DNA of 64,000 nucleotides, taken from NCBI RefSeq assembly GCF_001904655.1, contig NZ_MRCC01000006.1, positions 62,001-126,000 of the forward strand, read 5' to 3'. Source of the stretch: Chroogloeocystis siderophila 5.2 s.c.1. GTDB taxonomy: Bacteria > Cyanobacteriota > Cyanobacteriia > Cyanobacteriales > Chroococcidiopsidaceae. Position 1 is the stretch's first letter; the number at the start of each line of letters is the position of its first letter. Of the stretch, positions 46,892-61,336 are shown one piece after another. The notes beneath the pieces are model-generated. The model was not told the DNA's origin. It searched no databases and saw only the letters and a list, made by a program, of their open reading frames with translations. Made by a program: the position numbers and the translations under genes.

Positions 46892-47400
46892 TAACCGATT
46901 CCTCCAAAAACTAATGAAACCAGATTTGTTTTGTTTCTCGTACTTACGCTGGCAGTAAGTCGAGGCCGCTAGCTGACATCTTAAGAGTAAGTGCGGGATA
47001 TCACAACTTACCCACTGCTAGTAGCAATTTACTCAACTTTTTGGATGCTACTACACGGAATTCCGTTACGTTTGTGTTCCAATTGGGGAGAGTTCCCAGT
47101 TTTTTCAAGGTGTTTTTTATAACATCTGCTGCTTTATACGTTCTGACGTGCTAGTGAGTTCACTGCTTTCGTCTAGACATCTACCAGTTACCTACGTAAC
47201 TAGAAATACATCAGCTTGCAGACACAGTTACCTTCCGCAAATATTTTGCGGCATTTAGTTCATCTTCTGAGTCACCTGTTAACAGTTTTTAACATTACTT
47301 TTCAGTTTTCTTGCGGACAAAAGCCTCCAACCCGTCATTTTGTCTTGACTGGTCAGAGGGTAAGTCTAGTTATTGACTCAGAATGAACTTTGCTGAGACT
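46892..47400 (-). promoter_or_regulatory. Region between apcE and apcA
   Basis: This 509-base gap upstream of apcA must contain its promoter. Near apcA it has four copies of one hexamer in two inverted pairs: ACTTAC (46942-46947) with GTAAGT (46955-46960), then GTAAGT (46987-46992) with ACTTAC (47006-47011). They fall 50-120 bases before the apcA start and may structure the leader. No gene is seen in the remainder and no clear -10/-35 can be named. Confidence 0.4.
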
Positions 47401-51238
<3,838 letters not shown>

Positions 51239-52420
51239 ATGGATCGAGACATCAGTTCTGCCGTGCAGCGGCTATATGACACGTATCCCTTTCCTCCAGA
51301 ACCGCTTTTGGATAGCCCACCTCCTGGGTATAACTGGCGCTGGAATTGGATTGCTGCTTACAATTTTTGTACGGGTCAAAAACCTAACAAGCAAGATATC
51401 CGTATTCTGGATGCAGGATGTGGCACAGGAGTAGGCACCGAGTATCTGGTACATCTCAACCCAAAAGCTTCAGTCGTTGGGATTGATTTAAGTGCAGGCG
51501 CATTAGCAGTCGCGCGTGATCGCTGCGCCCGATCTGGTGCTGAGCGCGTCGAATTTCATCATCTCAGTTTATATGATGTCGCCCAGCTACCAGGAGAATT
51601 TGATCTAATCAACTGCGTAGGCGTATTACACCATCTAGAAGACCCGATTAGAGGCATTCAAGCTTTAGCCGCTAAACTTGCCCCTGGCGGTCTCATGCAC
51701 ATCTTTGTTTATGGAGAATTAGGGCGCTGGGAAATTCAATTGATGCAAAAAGCAATCGCACTTCTCCAACAACAAGGCGATTATCAAGATGGCGTCCAAA
51801 TCGGGCGCAAAATTTTTGCAGCTTTACCAGACAATAACCGCATCGTCAAACGCGAAAAAGAACGCTGGTCGCTAGAAAATCAGCGCGACGCGAACTTTGC
51901 GGATATGTACGTTCATCCCCAAGAAATTGACTACAACATCGAGACGCTTTTTGAACTGATTGATGCTTCAGGTTTAGAGTTTTTGGGCTTCTCGAATCCG
52001 AGTTATTGGCAACTAGAGCGACTTTTAGGAAAAGACCCAACGCTGATGCAACGCGCGCAAGATTTGAATGATCGCGCTGTGTATCGATTGATTGAATTAT
52101 TAGACCCCGAAGGCGCAACACATTACGAATTCTTCCTCGGTCGCTCCCCTGTACCTAAAGCTGACTGGTCAAGCGATGAAGCACTACTCGGTGCAATTCC
52201 CGAACGTCACCCGTGTATCGAGGGATGGGCAAGTCGTTGCTTGTTTAACTACGACTACCAAATCGTGAACTTATCCGAGGCAGAATTTGAATTTCTCCAA
52301 GCTTGTGATGCGAACATCCAACAAAAAACCATAGGCGAGATTTTGTCTCAAGTAGAGTTAGAGTTAGCCAGAGTGCGATTGCTCCTCACATCTGGACTAA
52401 TTATCCTAAATCCGATTTAA
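51239..52420 (+). CDS. Class I SAM-dependent methyltransferase
   Basis: This encodes 393 residues. The SAM-binding motif I is ILDAGCGTGVGTEYL (about 57-70), followed by SVVGIDLSAGALAVARDR and NCVGVLHHLEDP, a UbiE/Coq5-like Rossmann domain. The N-terminal phrase LYDTYPFPPEPLLDSPPPGY is characteristic of a cyanobacterial group, and about 150 C-terminal residues lack a recognised domain. The substrate is unknown. It is upstream of the ATP synthase operon by 90 bases, but there is no reason to link it with ATP synthase. Confidence 0.85.
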   Translation: MDRDISSAVQRLYDTYPFPPEPLLDSPPPGYNWRWNWIAAYNFCTGQKPNKQDIRILDAGCGTGVGTEYLVHLNPKASVVGIDLSAGALAVARDRCARSGAERVEFHHLSLYDVAQLPGEFDLINCVGVLHHLEDPIRGIQALAAKLAPGGLMHIFVYGELGRWEIQLMQKAIALLQQQGDYQDGVQIGRKIFAALPDNNRIVKREKERWSLENQRDANFADMYVHPQEIDYNIETLFELIDASGLEFLGFSNPSYWQLERLLGKDPTLMQRAQDLNDRAVYRLIELLDPEGATHYEFFLGRSPVPKADWSSDEALLGAIPERHPCIEGWASRCLFNYDYQIVNLSEAEFEFLQACDANIQQKTIGEILSQVELELARVRLLLTSGLIILNPI

Positions 52421-52510
52421 TTGTTTTTTAAGTATTGTTACCGCAACGTGTTATGATTTCAACTGGCTCATTAGAGTCAAGTTAATCAACCGTAATGGTT
52501 TGCGTTTCCC

Positions 52511-52966
52511 GTGAACTTGGCAAACAACTCCTCAGAACCCGCACCTTCCCAAGGAGAGAACCCTACTGGTTTTGCTTCGTCAAAACCAAGTGACTCGATG
52601 CAAGAGTTCTATCACCTCTCTCAAGAGTTACTGTTTTGGACCATGGCATTGACAGCGATTATCTTTGTCTTTGTCTGGATATTTTATTCCCTCAATATTT
52701 CCTTAAACTATCTCATCGGGGCATGTACAGGTGTGGTTTACTTGAGGATGTTAGCAAGAGATGTAGAGCGGCTAGGGGGAGAAAAAAAGCAGCTGAGTAA
52801 AACTCGGTTAGCTTTACTAATTGGGTTAATTCTACTAGCAAGCCGGTGGAATCAACTGCAAATTTTGCCTATATTTCTAGGTTTTCTCACCTATAAAGCT
52901 TCGCTGATCATCTACGTACTACGGACGACATTTGTCTCTGGCTCTCACAAAGTCGGGCAATCCTAG
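52511..52966 (+). CDS. atp1: ATP synthase protein I
   Basis: This encodes 151 residues, starting at GTG 52511. A hydrophilic N-terminus of 45 residues is followed by four hydrophobic helices ([34 protein letters not shown]). Atp1 is the small membrane protein encoded first in cyanobacterial atp operons and is thought to help assemble the c-ring. It leads the operon, 44 bases before atpB. Confidence 0.9.
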   Translation: MNLANNSSEPAPSQGENPTGFASSKPSDSMQEFYHLSQELLFWTMALTAIIFVFVWIFYSLNISLNYLIGACTGVVYLRMLARDVERLGGEKKQLSKTRLALLIGLILLASRWNQLQILPIFLGFLTYKASLIIYVLRTTFVSGSHKVGQS

Positions 52967-53010
52967 AAGAGTCTTATTCTCAAAGCTTGGGGAATCCAGT
53001 TGAAGGGAAA

Positions 53011-53772
53011 ATGCTGAATATTTTGCACGTCGTCAACTTCGCTCACCTCGCCGAATTAGAAGTAGGTAAACACCTCTACTGGCAAATTGGCAACCTCAAA
53101 GTGCACGGTCAGGTCTTTTTGACCTCATGGTTTGTGATTGCTTTGTTAGTAATTGTGTCATTTGCCGCTACAAGAAATATCAACCGAATCCCCCGTGGGC
53201 TACAGAACTTCATGGAGTATGCCCTAGAATTCATTCGGGATTTGGCAAAAAATCAAATCGGGGAAAAAGAGTATCGCCCGTGGGTGCCTTTTGTGGGCAC
53301 TTTATTCTTGTTCATATTTGTGTCAAATTGGTCAGGTGCGCTTGTTCCTTTCCGGCTTATTCAATTACCCGAAGGCGAACTTGCAGCCCCCACCAGTGAC
53401 ATCAATACCACAGTGGCACTAGCTCTGCTGACATCCTTAGCATATTTTTATGCGGGCTTCAGTAAAAAAGGCTTAGGATACTTTGGTAACTACGTGCAGC
53501 CTGTACCTTTTATGCTGCCGTTTAAAATTATCGAAGATTTTACTAAGCCCCTTTCCCTGAGCTTCCGATTATTCGGTAACATCCTCGCGGATGAATTAGT
53601 TGTGGGAGTGCTGGTTTTACTTGTACCCTTGTTTGTTCCCTTACCAGTAATGGCATTAGGTTTATTTACTAGTGCGATTCAGGCGTTGATCTTTGCTACA
53701 CTTGCCGCAGCTTACATCGGAGAAGCGATAGAAGATCACGGACATGGTGAAGAACACGGGGAACACTCGTAA
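53011..53772 (+). CDS. atpB: ATP synthase subunit a
   Basis: ATG 53011 is chosen because GAAGGGAAA immediately precedes it; TTG 52987 would add eight residues. The 253-residue product has the five-helix subunit-a fold, with the essential Arg in [18 protein letters not shown] and a His-rich C-terminus ([12 protein letters not shown]). It forms the proton channel against the c-ring in the thylakoid membrane. Confidence 0.97.
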   Translation: MLNILHVVNFAHLAELEVGKHLYWQIGNLKVHGQVFLTSWFVIALLVIVSFAATRNINRIPRGLQNFMEYALEFIRDLAKNQIGEKEYRPWVPFVGTLFLFIFVSNWSGALVPFRLIQLPEGELAAPTSDINTTVALALLTSLAYFYAGFSKKGLGYFGNYVQPVPFMLPFKIIEDFTKPLSLSFRLFGNILADELVVGVLVLLVPLFVPLPVMALGLFTSAIQALIFATLAAAYIGEAIEDHGHGEEHGEHS

Positions 53773-53853
53773 ATGCAAGGACTAAGGAACGGAAATTAGG
53801 TGTTCCTAATTTCCAAACTCAGCAATTGAGAACAAGTCCAAACAATTTTGTAA

Positions 53854-54129
<276 letters not shown>

Positions 54130-54253
54130 TTGATCGTTTTTTAACGTGTAGAGGCGTTTTTAATAAGCGTCTCTACATTATTTCGATCATTAAAAATAAC
54201 TCCTGCTCAACGAACTATAGCCCCTTAGAATGACATCAAAGGGGTACGAAACT

Positions 54254-54745
54254 ATGACACATTCAATAATCTTACTCGCAGCAGAAACAGCAGGTAAAGA
54301 AGGCGGGCTATTTGATCTTGACGCTACCCTGCCTTTAATGGCTATCCAGTTTCTATTTTTGGTTTTGATTCTGAACGCGACTTTTTACAAGCCACTAAGC
54401 AAAGCAATTGATGAACGAGATGAGTATATCCGTAAAAATCAATTGGACGCGCGCGAGCGCTTGTCAAAAGCTGAGCAATTAGCTGCGCAGTACGAGCAAG
54501 AACTCGCAACAGCACGCCGACAGTCGCAACAAATTATCGCCGATGCTCAAGCAGAAGCTGAGAAAGTTGCCGCCGAAAAAATAGCAGCAGCACAACGAGA
54601 AGCACAAGCACAGAGAGAACAAGCGGCTCAAGAGATCGAACAGCAAAAACAAGAAGCCCTAGCATCGCTAGAGCAGCAAGTTGATTCTCTCAGTCAGCAA
54701 ATCATGGAAAAACTGCTAGGAAAACAGCTTGTAGGTCAGCGCTAG
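54254..54745 (+). CDS. atpF2: ATP synthase subunit b'
   Basis: ATG 54254 has AAAGGGG 9 bases upstream; the frame also opens at ATG 54230. The 163-residue product has one N-terminal membrane helix ([18 protein letters not shown]) and a long Ala/Gln/Glu-rich coiled coil. The presence of both b and b' is characteristic of photosynthetic organisms; the two form the peripheral stalk. It precedes atpF. The gene is called atpG in some annotations. Confidence 0.96.
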   Translation: MTHSIILLAAETAGKEGGLFDLDATLPLMAIQFLFLVLILNATFYKPLSKAIDERDEYIRKNQLDARERLSKAEQLAAQYEQELATARRQSQQIIADAQAEAEKVAAEKIAAAQREAQAQREQAAQEIEQQKQEALASLEQQVDSLSQQIMEKLLGKQLVGQR

Positions 54746-54847
54746 TTGTAGGTCAGATAAAAATTTAGAGTAGAAGCTTGATGCCCCGATTGGGATAGGC
54801 AATTATTCACAAGACGAACTCAAGCAGCGCAGATGTGGACGGGTACA

Positions 54848-55405
54848 ATGGAAACTTTTTTATTGTTGATGGCAGAAGCCAGCGCTGTGAATGCTGAATT
54901 GGCAGAAGGGAATCACGGTTTTGGGTTAAATTTCGACATTTTAGAAACAAACCTAATTAACCTTGTGATTATTATTGGTGTGTTGTTTTTCTTCGGGCGA
55001 AAAGTCGTCGGGAAAACATTAAGCGATCGCCGCGAACGCATCGAAGCCGCAATTGTCAGCGCGCAAAAACGTGCAACTGATGCTAAAGCAGCACTCGAAG
55101 AACAACAACAGAAGCTGGCTCAGGCGCAAGCGGAAGCCGAAAAAATCCGCAATAATGCCCAAGAAAACGCCAAAGTCGCTAGGGAAAAAATCTTAGCAAC
55201 AGCAGCAACTGACATTGAACGCATGAAGGAAACCGCAAGTCAAGACTTAAATGCGGAACGCGATCGGGCGATCGCGCAACTGCGTCAACGAGTAGTCTCA
55301 ATGGCATTGGAAAAGGTCGAATCCCAGCTACAAACTGGTGTAGACAACGAAACGCAGCAAAAATTAATTGACCGCAGTATCGCGCTGTTGGGAGGTCCTT
55401 CATGA
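54848..55405 (+). CDS. atpF: ATP synthase subunit b
   Basis: ATG 54848 ([20 protein letters not shown]) is the likely start; ATG 54833 would add five residues. The 185-residue product has one membrane helix ([20 protein letters not shown]) and a charged coiled coil. With b' it forms the peripheral stalk holding F1. The end overlaps atpH in the sequence ATGA (55402-55405), implying translational coupling. Confidence 0.97.
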   Translation: METFLLLMAEASAVNAELAEGNHGFGLNFDILETNLINLVIIIGVLFFFGRKVVGKTLSDRRERIEAAIVSAQKRATDAKAALEEQQQKLAQAQAEAEKIRNNAQENAKVAREKILATAATDIERMKETASQDLNAERDRAIAQLRQRVVSMALEKVESQLQTGVDNETQQKLIDRSIALLGGPS

Positions 55406-55956
55406 AAGGCGGTGCCGCAACCCAAATTGTCGAGCCATATGCTCAGGCTTTAATGTCCGTTGCCCGTAATCATAATCTTACTGAGCGATTCGGCGAGGAT
55501 ATACGCGCTTTACTCAACATTTTAGAGAATTCTGAGCAACTGCGTGATTTCTTGGCAAATCCATTTGTTAGCGTTGAGGACAAAAAAGCCGTATTACAGC
55601 GTGTAGTTGGTGAAGGAATCAACCCGTATCTACGGAATTTCCTCATGCTACTGGTAGACCGGAGAAGAATTCTTTTACTAGAAGAGATTTGCAAGCAGTT
55701 CTTAGCGATTCTCCGTCAGTTAAATCAAACAGTTTTAGCCGAAGTTGTTTCCGCAGTAGATTTGACAGAGGAACAGCAACAAGCTGTCCGCGAGAAAGTC
55801 ATCGCTATGACAAATGCGCGAGAAGTCGAACTAGACACTAAAATCGACCCTGATTTAATTGGTGGTGTCATCATTAAAGTAGGCTCTCAAGTATTTGATG
55901 CGAGTATCCGTGGTCAACTACGCCGCCTTTCGCTACGTCTTAGCGGTAGTGCCTAA
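55402..55956 (+). CDS. atpH: ATP synthase subunit delta
   Basis: This encodes 184 residues. [15 protein letters not shown] at the start and [20 protein letters not shown] near the end are the OSCP/delta signature. It caps F1 and binds the b/b' stalk. Translation is coupled to atpF by a 4-base overlap. About 100 bases of low-complexity spacer (CTAACACCTAA-type) separate it from atpA. It is also named atpD in cyanobacterial literature. Confidence 0.97.
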   Translation: MKGGAATQIVEPYAQALMSVARNHNLTERFGEDIRALLNILENSEQLRDFLANPFVSVEDKKAVLQRVVGEGINPYLRNFLMLLVDRRRILLLEEICKQFLAILRQLNQTVLAEVVSAVDLTEEQQQAVREKVIAMTNAREVELDTKIDPDLIGGVIIKVGSQVFDASIRGQLRRLSLRLSGSA

Positions 55957-56061
55957 GGAATTAGTGTGTGAGTAGCTTGAAAATCGTAATGACAGCGTGC
56001 TAAATCCTAACTCTGAACTAACAACTCAAAACTTCTCATTCCTCAACACCTAACACCTAAA

Positions 56062-57579
56062 ATGATCAGCATTAGACCTGACGAAATTAGCAGCATTATT
56101 CAACAGCAAATTGAGCAATACGACCAAGAAGTCAAAGTTGCTAACGTTGGTACCGTACTGCAAGTAGGAGACGGTATTGCCAGAATCTATGGCTTGGAAA
56201 AAGCTATGGCGGGAGAACTTTTAGAATTTGAAGACGGTACCGTTGGCGTAGCGCTGAACCTCGAAGAAGACAACGTAGGTGCAGTGCTGATTGGCGAAGG
56301 TCGCGAAATTCAAGAAGGTAGTTCCGTAACCGCAACCGGAAAAATCGCTCAAGTACCAGTAGGCGAAGCGATGATTGGGCGCGTTATTGATGCTTTAGGT
56401 CGCCCCATTGACGGAAAAGGAGATATTCAAACCTCTGAAAGTCGCTTGATTGAATCTCCTGCACCTGGAATCGTTGCTCGTCGTTCGGTCTACGAACCAT
56501 TGCAAACAGGAATTACCGCGATCGATGCGATGATTCCAATTGGTCGCGGTCAGCGCGAACTGATCATCGGCGATCGCCAAACCGGAAAAACCGCGATCGC
56601 TATAGATACAATTCTTAACCAAAAAGGCGGCGACGTTATCTGTGTCTATGTTGCGATCGGTCAAAAAGCCTCGACAGTAGCAAACGTGGTTAACGTGCTA
56701 CAAGAAAGAGGTGCGCTCGATTACACCATCGTTGTTGCGGCGAATGCTAATGACCCCGCGCCCTTACAGTGGTTAGCGCCCTATGCCGGTGCCAGCATGG
56801 CAGAGTACTTTATGTACAAAGGCAGGGCAACACTAGTAATCTACGACGACCTTTCCAAGCAAGCTCAAGCTTATCGTCAAATGTCCTTGCTACTGCGCCG
56901 CCCACCAGGTCGGGAAGCTTATCCAGGTGATGTATTCTACCTCCACTCACGCTTACTTGAAAGAGCCGCGAAACTCAGTGACGAACTTGGCGGCGGTAGT
57001 ATGACTGCACTACCAATTATTGAAACGCAAGCTGGTGACGTATCCGCATACATTCCAACAAACGTTATTTCGATCACAGACGGACAAATCTTCCTATCTG
57101 CTGACTTGTTTAACTCTGGTATTCGTCCAGCGATTAACCCTGGAATCTCAGTATCGCGCGTAGGCTCTGCTGCTCAAACTAAAGCAATGAAGAAAGTTGC
57201 AGGTAAGCTGAAGCTTGAACTTGCGCAGTTTGACGACCTGCAAGCTTTTGCCCAATTTGCCTCTGACTTAGATAAGGCAACACAAGACCAACTAGCTCGT
57301 GGTGAACGCTTGCGCGAACTGTTGAAACAGCCGCAATACTCGCCACTCGCCGTGTACGAGCAAGTTGCCCTACTGTATGCCGGAATCAACGGCTATCTCG
57401 ATGATATTGCAGCAGACAAGGTTACTAGCTTCACCAAAGGTCTGCGCGAATACATAAAAACAAGTAAACCGCAGTTTGGCGATATCGTCCAGAAAGAGAA
57501 GCAATTGACCGATGATGCAGAAAAACTGCTTAAAGAAGCACTAACAGAGTATAAACAAACATTCTTGGCAGCTGCCTAA
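56062..57579 (+). CDS. atpA: ATP synthase subunit alpha
   Basis: This encodes 505 residues, normal length. The P-loop is [15 protein letters not shown] (about 168-182), and GRDVYEG-like core motifs such as [20 protein letters not shown] and [17 protein letters not shown] are intact. It is the non-catalytic nucleotide-binding subunit of F1. The genes for beta and epsilon are not here, as usual in cyanobacteria, where they form a second operon. Confidence 0.99.
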   Translation: MISIRPDEISSIIQQQIEQYDQEVKVANVGTVLQVGDGIARIYGLEKAMAGELLEFEDGTVGVALNLEEDNVGAVLIGEGREIQEGSSVTATGKIAQVPVGEAMIGRVIDALGRPIDGKGDIQTSESRLIESPAPGIVARRSVYEPLQTGITAIDAMIPIGRGQRELIIGDRQTGKTAIAIDTILNQKGGDVICVYVAIGQKASTVANVVNVLQERGALDYTIVVAANANDPAPLQWLAPYAGASMAEYFMYKGRATLVIYDDLSKQAQAYRQMSLLLRRPPGREAYPGDVFYLHSRLLERAAKLSDELGGGSMTALPIIETQAGDVSAYIPTNVISITDGQIFLSADLFNSGIRPAINPGISVSRVGSAAQTKAMKKVAGKLKLELAQFDDLQAFAQFASDLDKATQDQLARGERLRELLKQPQYSPLAVYEQVALLYAGINGYLDDIAADKVTSFTKGLREYIKTSKPQFGDIVQKEKQLTDDAEKLLKEALTEYKQTFLAAA

Positions 57580-57585
57580 TTTGTA

Positions 57586-57616
57586 GGGGGTCAGGGATCA
57601 GAGGTCAGACGTCAGT
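57586..57616 (+). repeat. GGTCAGGGATCAGAGGTC-type spacer repeat
   Basis: GGGGGTCAGGGATCAGAGG followed by TCAGACGTCAG lies just after the atpA stop. It resembles the repeat at 6074-6091 and the in-frame copy in lnt (25476-25507). Confidence 0.5.
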
Positions 57617-57747
57617 TCCTAATCTATTCTTGAATGTAAGGAAATAGTTGAAGTCCAAAGCGTTATCGCGCGTGTTTTTGCTAAACTCTTATGCTTGACA
57701 ACTGAATTCCTAGCCCCTACCACCGACAACTGAGAATTGAAAAAACT

Positions 57748-58695
57748 ATGGCTAACTTAAAAGCAATTCGCGATCGCATCCAGTCGGTCAAGAATACTCA
57801 AAAAATTACAGAAGCTATGCGTCTCGTGGCGGCGGCGCGGGTACGTCGCGCTCAAGAACAAGTAATAGCAACTCGTCCGTTTGCAGACCGCTTAGCGCAA
57901 GTACTTTATAACCTACAAGATCGATTGCGCTTTGAAGACGTCGATTTACCACTATTAAAAAAACGCGAAGTTCAATCGGTAGGACTATTAGTGATCTCAG
58001 GCGATCGCGGCTTGTGTGGTTCTTACAATACAAACGTCATCCGCCGTGCAGAAAATCGTGCCAAAGAGCTTAAAGCCGAAGGTTTGGACTATAAATACGT
58101 TTTAGTAGGACGCAAAGCGATTCAATATTTTCAACGCCGCGACCAACCAATCGACGCAACCTACACAGGCTTGGAACAAATCCCCACCGCAGCAGAGGCT
58201 TCGAGCATTGCTGACGAACTCCTTTCCCTTTTCTTATCGGAAACCGTAGACCGTATTGAGCTAGTCTATACTAAGTTTGTTTCCTTAGTAAGTTCGAGAC
58301 CAGTCGTACAAACATTACTACCGCTTGATGCTCAAGGCTTAGAAACCGCAGATGACGAAATTTTCCGTTTAACGACGCGTGGTGGCGAATTTGAGGTAGA
58401 ACGCCAAAAAGTTAGCACAACTGTTCGTAGCTTCCCGCGCGATATGCTCTTTGAGCAAGATCCTGTCCAAATTCTAGATGCTCTTTTGCCTTTATATCTC
58501 AACAACCAACTGTTGCGTGCGCTGCAAGAATCAGCAGCTAGTGAACTCGCAGCCAGAATGACTGCAATGAACAACGCCAGCGACAACGCTAGCGAATTAA
58601 TTGATAATCTCACGCTGTCATACAACAAAGCACGGCAAGCTGCGATTACTCAAGAAATTCTTGAAGTTGTTGGCGGTGCACAAGCACTTGGTTAG
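57748..58695 (+). CDS. atpG: ATP synthase subunit gamma
   Basis: This encodes 315 residues. The N-terminal [20 protein letters not shown] and the C-terminal [20 protein letters not shown] form the rotating coiled coil inside F1, and [18 protein letters not shown] is the conserved middle. It has the extended cyanobacterial middle segment but no pair of redox cysteines like the plant chloroplast subunit (only one Cys, in GLCG). It is the last gene of the operon, also named atpC. Confidence 0.98.
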   Translation: MANLKAIRDRIQSVKNTQKITEAMRLVAAARVRRAQEQVIATRPFADRLAQVLYNLQDRLRFEDVDLPLLKKREVQSVGLLVISGDRGLCGSYNTNVIRRAENRAKELKAEGLDYKYVLVGRKAIQYFQRRDQPIDATYTGLEQIPTAAEASSIADELLSLFLSETVDRIELVYTKFVSLVSSRPVVQTLLPLDAQGLETADDEIFRLTTRGGEFEVERQKVSTTVRSFPRDMLFEQDPVQILDALLPLYLNNQLLRALQESAASELAARMTAMNNASDNASELIDNLTLSYNKARQAAITQEILEVVGGAQALG

Positions 58696-58743
58696 AAAAA
58701 AAACTCTCTAGACTGCTTCTTTGACCCCGACCTCTGTTGTAAC

Positions 58744-58772
58744 TTGTCAATTCCCATCTAGCTGATTATAAT
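58744..58772 (+). promoter_or_regulatory. Sigma70-type promoter of tmRNA
   Basis: TTGTCA (58744-58749) and TATAAT (58767-58772) are separated by 17 bases, close to consensus. Transcription would begin near 58779, giving a leader of about 10 bases removed before mature tmRNA starts at 58789. Confidence 0.75.
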
Positions 58773-58788
58773 AAGAATATAACTGCAT

Positions 58789-59174
58789 GGGGCTGTAATG
58801 GTTTCGACGTGGTGGCGAACGCTGCTCTGTGATACAGGTCGAGAGCGAGTCTTCTCTCGTTAATACCGGACTCAAAAAAAAGTAACTGCGAACAACATCG
58901 TTCCTTTTGCTCGTAAGCAAGCTCCAGTAGCTGCATAACAATCTCTCAAAGATTCGAGCGTCTGTAGTTTGACTCCGTTAAGGACTATAGACCAACCCCC
59001 AACGGATGCTCTAGCGAAGTTTCTCTGGTTATTCGCTAGCTAAGGCTTAACCAGTGCATCCTACCACTCGGGATAATGAGTGGTTCCTGCCTTGAGGACT
59101 AGAAAGGCTAAACCTGTGAATGATCGGAGGGCTAATACCCATTACGGACGGCAGTTCGATCCTGCCCAGCTCCA
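58789..59174 (+). ncRNA. ssrA: Transfer-messenger RNA
   Basis: The 5' end GGGGCTGTAATGGTTTCGAC and the 3' end with T-arm GGCAGTTCGATCCTGCC and AGCTCCA form the tRNA-Ala-like domain with encoded CCA. The tag frame after the resume codon reads ANNIVPFARKQAPVAA and ends at TAA, close to the cyanobacterial consensus. It is one-piece, about 386 bases. It rescues ribosomes stalled on broken mRNA with SmpB, which is not encoded in the window. Confidence 0.97.
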
Positions 59175-59601
59175 TTAATAACAATTTTGAAGTCTGCCTT
59201 CTTTATAGAGCAGGCTTTTTTTATTAAGTTTAATATTAACGCTTTAATGGCAATTAGTAGTAAAAGACACTGTATTTAAGACTTGATTGCTTTACTAATT
59301 GTATAGAACGTTTTACTTAGTATTGGGATAAAAGTTACCAAATCTGAAGAAAAAGCTGAAACGTAAACCCAAAGCTGTGAACTTCAATCATCTCTTTTCA
59401 TAGTGTGTGCAACTTTAATTTAATTAGGAGGTCTACAGACACCTCCTCAATCCCTAAATCCCTAGATGTGTATACACGGTAGTTCATCTCTTTAGAGGTG
59501 CGAGCAATTTTATTTAAGCCATAGCTAAGAAATGGGTTTACTTGTATAGCCATTTTGACAAAGTAACTTGGCAAAAGCTGATTCACACAAGCTAAATAAA
59601 T
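59175..59601. other. Intergenic region after tmRNA
   Basis: Besides the terminator (59190-59223), this gap has a perfect 7-base inverted repeat AGGAGGT-ctacagac-ACCTCCT at 59426-59447. A 62-codon open frame on the minus strand (59398-59586) is not supported by a ribosome site or recognisable similarity. Nothing else is identified. Confidence 0.4.
59190..59223 (+). terminator. Rho-independent terminator of tmRNA
   Basis: AGTCTGC pairs with GCAGGCT (one G-U) across a 12-base loop and is followed by TTTTTTT. It lies 16 bases after the mature 3' end. Confidence 0.85.
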
Positions 59602-60480
59602 ATGATGGAAGTCAAACCTCTAATCTCGCCACAAGAACTAGCAAATCTTTTAGAGCAACAATCTGTTGTTGTTATAGATACTCGCGCACCTGAAGAGTAT
59701 GCTATTTCGCACATTCCGCAAGCGGTAAATCTACGTGAAATTTTTACTTACTTAGCAACTTCCACTCCGGAGGGATTAGCAAGTTTGCGATCGCAGTTTA
59801 CCGAACTTTTAGGAGCAGCGGGAATCGCTGGCACAGAACATATCATTATCTACGAAGATGCGCTCAACACTGGCTACGGACAATCGTGTCGAGGATACTT
59901 TTTATTAAAATACTTCGGCTGCCCTCAAATCTCCGTATTACACGGTGGCTATCAAGCATGGCTAGCAGCAGGCTTACCAACTACGACAGAAATACCCACA
60001 ACTGAAAACAAAGCTTTCACTCTCAATGTCGATTCCTCAATTATGGTCACGACAGCAGAAATGCTGCAAGCATTAAATAATCCAGCAATTATCAAGCTTG
60101 ATGTTAGAGATGCAGATGAATGGAGAGGAGAAAGTTCTTCACCGTATGGCGTAGACTTTTGTCCACGTAAAGGTAGAATCCCTGGTGCAGTGTGGATTGA
60201 ATGGTATCGGATGATGGAACCTGATTCAAAAACTCCGATGTTCCGTCCTAGCAATGAGATTATGGAAATTTGTCAAGAAGTTGGTATTACTCCAGATTCA
60301 ACAGTATACGTATACTGCTTTAAAGGATCGCGAGCATCAAACACACTGATCGCATTGAAAGAAGCCGGAATCAAAGACGTACGCAACTACTTTGCTTCTT
60401 GGAATGAGTGGTCGCGCGATCCATCATTACCTATTGAAACAGGAGATCCAAGCCAGACCAAGATGCCCGTACAAGTTTAA
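59602..60480 (+). CDS. Thiosulfate/3-mercaptopyruvate sulfurtransferase (two-domain rhodanese)
   Basis: This encodes 292 residues in two rhodanese domains. The first is inactive-like (VIDTRAPEEYAISHIPQAVN; GGYQAWLAAGLP). The second has catalytic Cys239 in YCFKGSRASN and the substrate-loop form CFKGSR, differing from the CGSGVT of mercaptopyruvate enzymes and the CRKGVT of thiosulfate enzymes, so the donor is uncertain. Start ATG 59602 is followed directly by a second ATG. It precedes an OsmC protein and an acyl-CoA-dehydrogenase-like protein in a probable sulfur-related group. Confidence 0.92.
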   Translation: MMEVKPLISPQELANLLEQQSVVVIDTRAPEEYAISHIPQAVNLREIFTYLATSTPEGLASLRSQFTELLGAAGIAGTEHIIIYEDALNTGYGQSCRGYFLLKYFGCPQISVLHGGYQAWLAAGLPTTTEIPTTENKAFTLNVDSSIMVTTAEMLQALNNPAIIKLDVRDADEWRGESSSPYGVDFCPRKGRIPGAVWIEWYRMMEPDSKTPMFRPSNEIMEICQEVGITPDSTVYVYCFKGSRASNTLIALKEAGIKDVRNYFASWNEWSRDPSLPIETGDPSQTKMPVQV

Positions 60481-60677
60481 TACCTGAAAAATGTGGGAAA
60501 CAGTAGTGCGGCAAGAGCAAAGTTCAGAAAAATAATTTGAATTTTTTACTAGTACACAATAATCTACTTGATTAACCGTGGTTTATGCACAAAAGAAACT
60601 TTGTTAAGTAGCACAATTTACTGTTTTCTACAGTTTCTTCTGCTCCAATTAGATAGAATGTTCTATTTTAGATAGCA

Positions 60678-61220
60678 ATGGCTGAAATGACGATGACGAC
60701 ACAAGTTAAATCTCCACTGCGCCCAGTTAGTAAGGAGGGTTTGGAGAAGCTAGCAACTAATGCTCAAGCCAATCCAGATGTAGTTAAGTCGCTAAAAGTT
60801 AAGACAGTGTGTGAAGGACAGTTTCGTAACCTAACTTATGTACGCGATCTACCTGCTCACGTTATCGATGAACCACCAAGTCTCTTAGGGCAAGATACAG
60901 CACCAAACCCCTCTGAAGCCGTATTAGCCTGCTTGGGTTCGTGTCTCTCGGTTGGTATCCACGCGAATGCCGTGATGCGTGGTATTACCCTCTCCAAACT
61001 CGAATTGGAACTCGAAGGCGATATTAATATTACAGGTGTATGGGGAATTGGGGACTTGTCTGAAAAGAGGTTGGGATTTACAGATATTCGCGTCAAAGTT
61101 GATTTAGAAGGTGATGCAACGCGTGAAGAACTAGAGGAACTCGTTGCGCACTCTAACTATTGGTCGCCTGTTGCTAATACACTACGGCTACCTGTAAACA
61201 TGGAAGTTTCTCTCGTTTAG
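60678..61220 (+). CDS. OsmC/Ohr-family protein
   Basis: This encodes 180 residues. NPSEAVLACLGSCLSVGIHA with Cys85 and Cys89 is the OsmC core helix, and the ending HSNYWSPVANTLRLPVNMEV fits (HSxxxSPVxN). Classical members reduce organic hydroperoxides with a Cys pair that lies on two different helices; here another Cys (VKTVCEGQF, about 45) is the only upstream candidate, so peroxidase activity is uncertain. Similar proteins occur next to rhodaneses in sulfur gene groups, as here. Confidence 0.88.
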   Translation: MAEMTMTTQVKSPLRPVSKEGLEKLATNAQANPDVVKSLKVKTVCEGQFRNLTYVRDLPAHVIDEPPSLLGQDTAPNPSEAVLACLGSCLSVGIHANAVMRGITLSKLELELEGDINITGVWGIGDLSEKRLGFTDIRVKVDLEGDATREELEELVAHSNYWSPVANTLRLPVNMEVSLV

Positions 61221-61336
61221 ACTTTCGGTTTGCTTATCTATCTCAGTGATTCGGCTCAATCTTCAAGAGCAATCTAGCAATAGCAGTGCATAGATTGAGC
61301 CTGTGTTTTTGTATTTACTACGAAAGAGAACTCACG

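Noticed and set aside
55960-56060. Possible promoter for atpA in the atpH-atpA spacer
   Set aside because: The sequence is a degenerate CTAACACCTAAC-type low-complexity spacer; no clear -10/-35 pair.
59398-59586. 62-codon minus-strand frame after tmRNA
   Set aside because: No ribosome site, no recognised similarity and it contains a perfect hairpin repeat; could be a remnant but not supportable.
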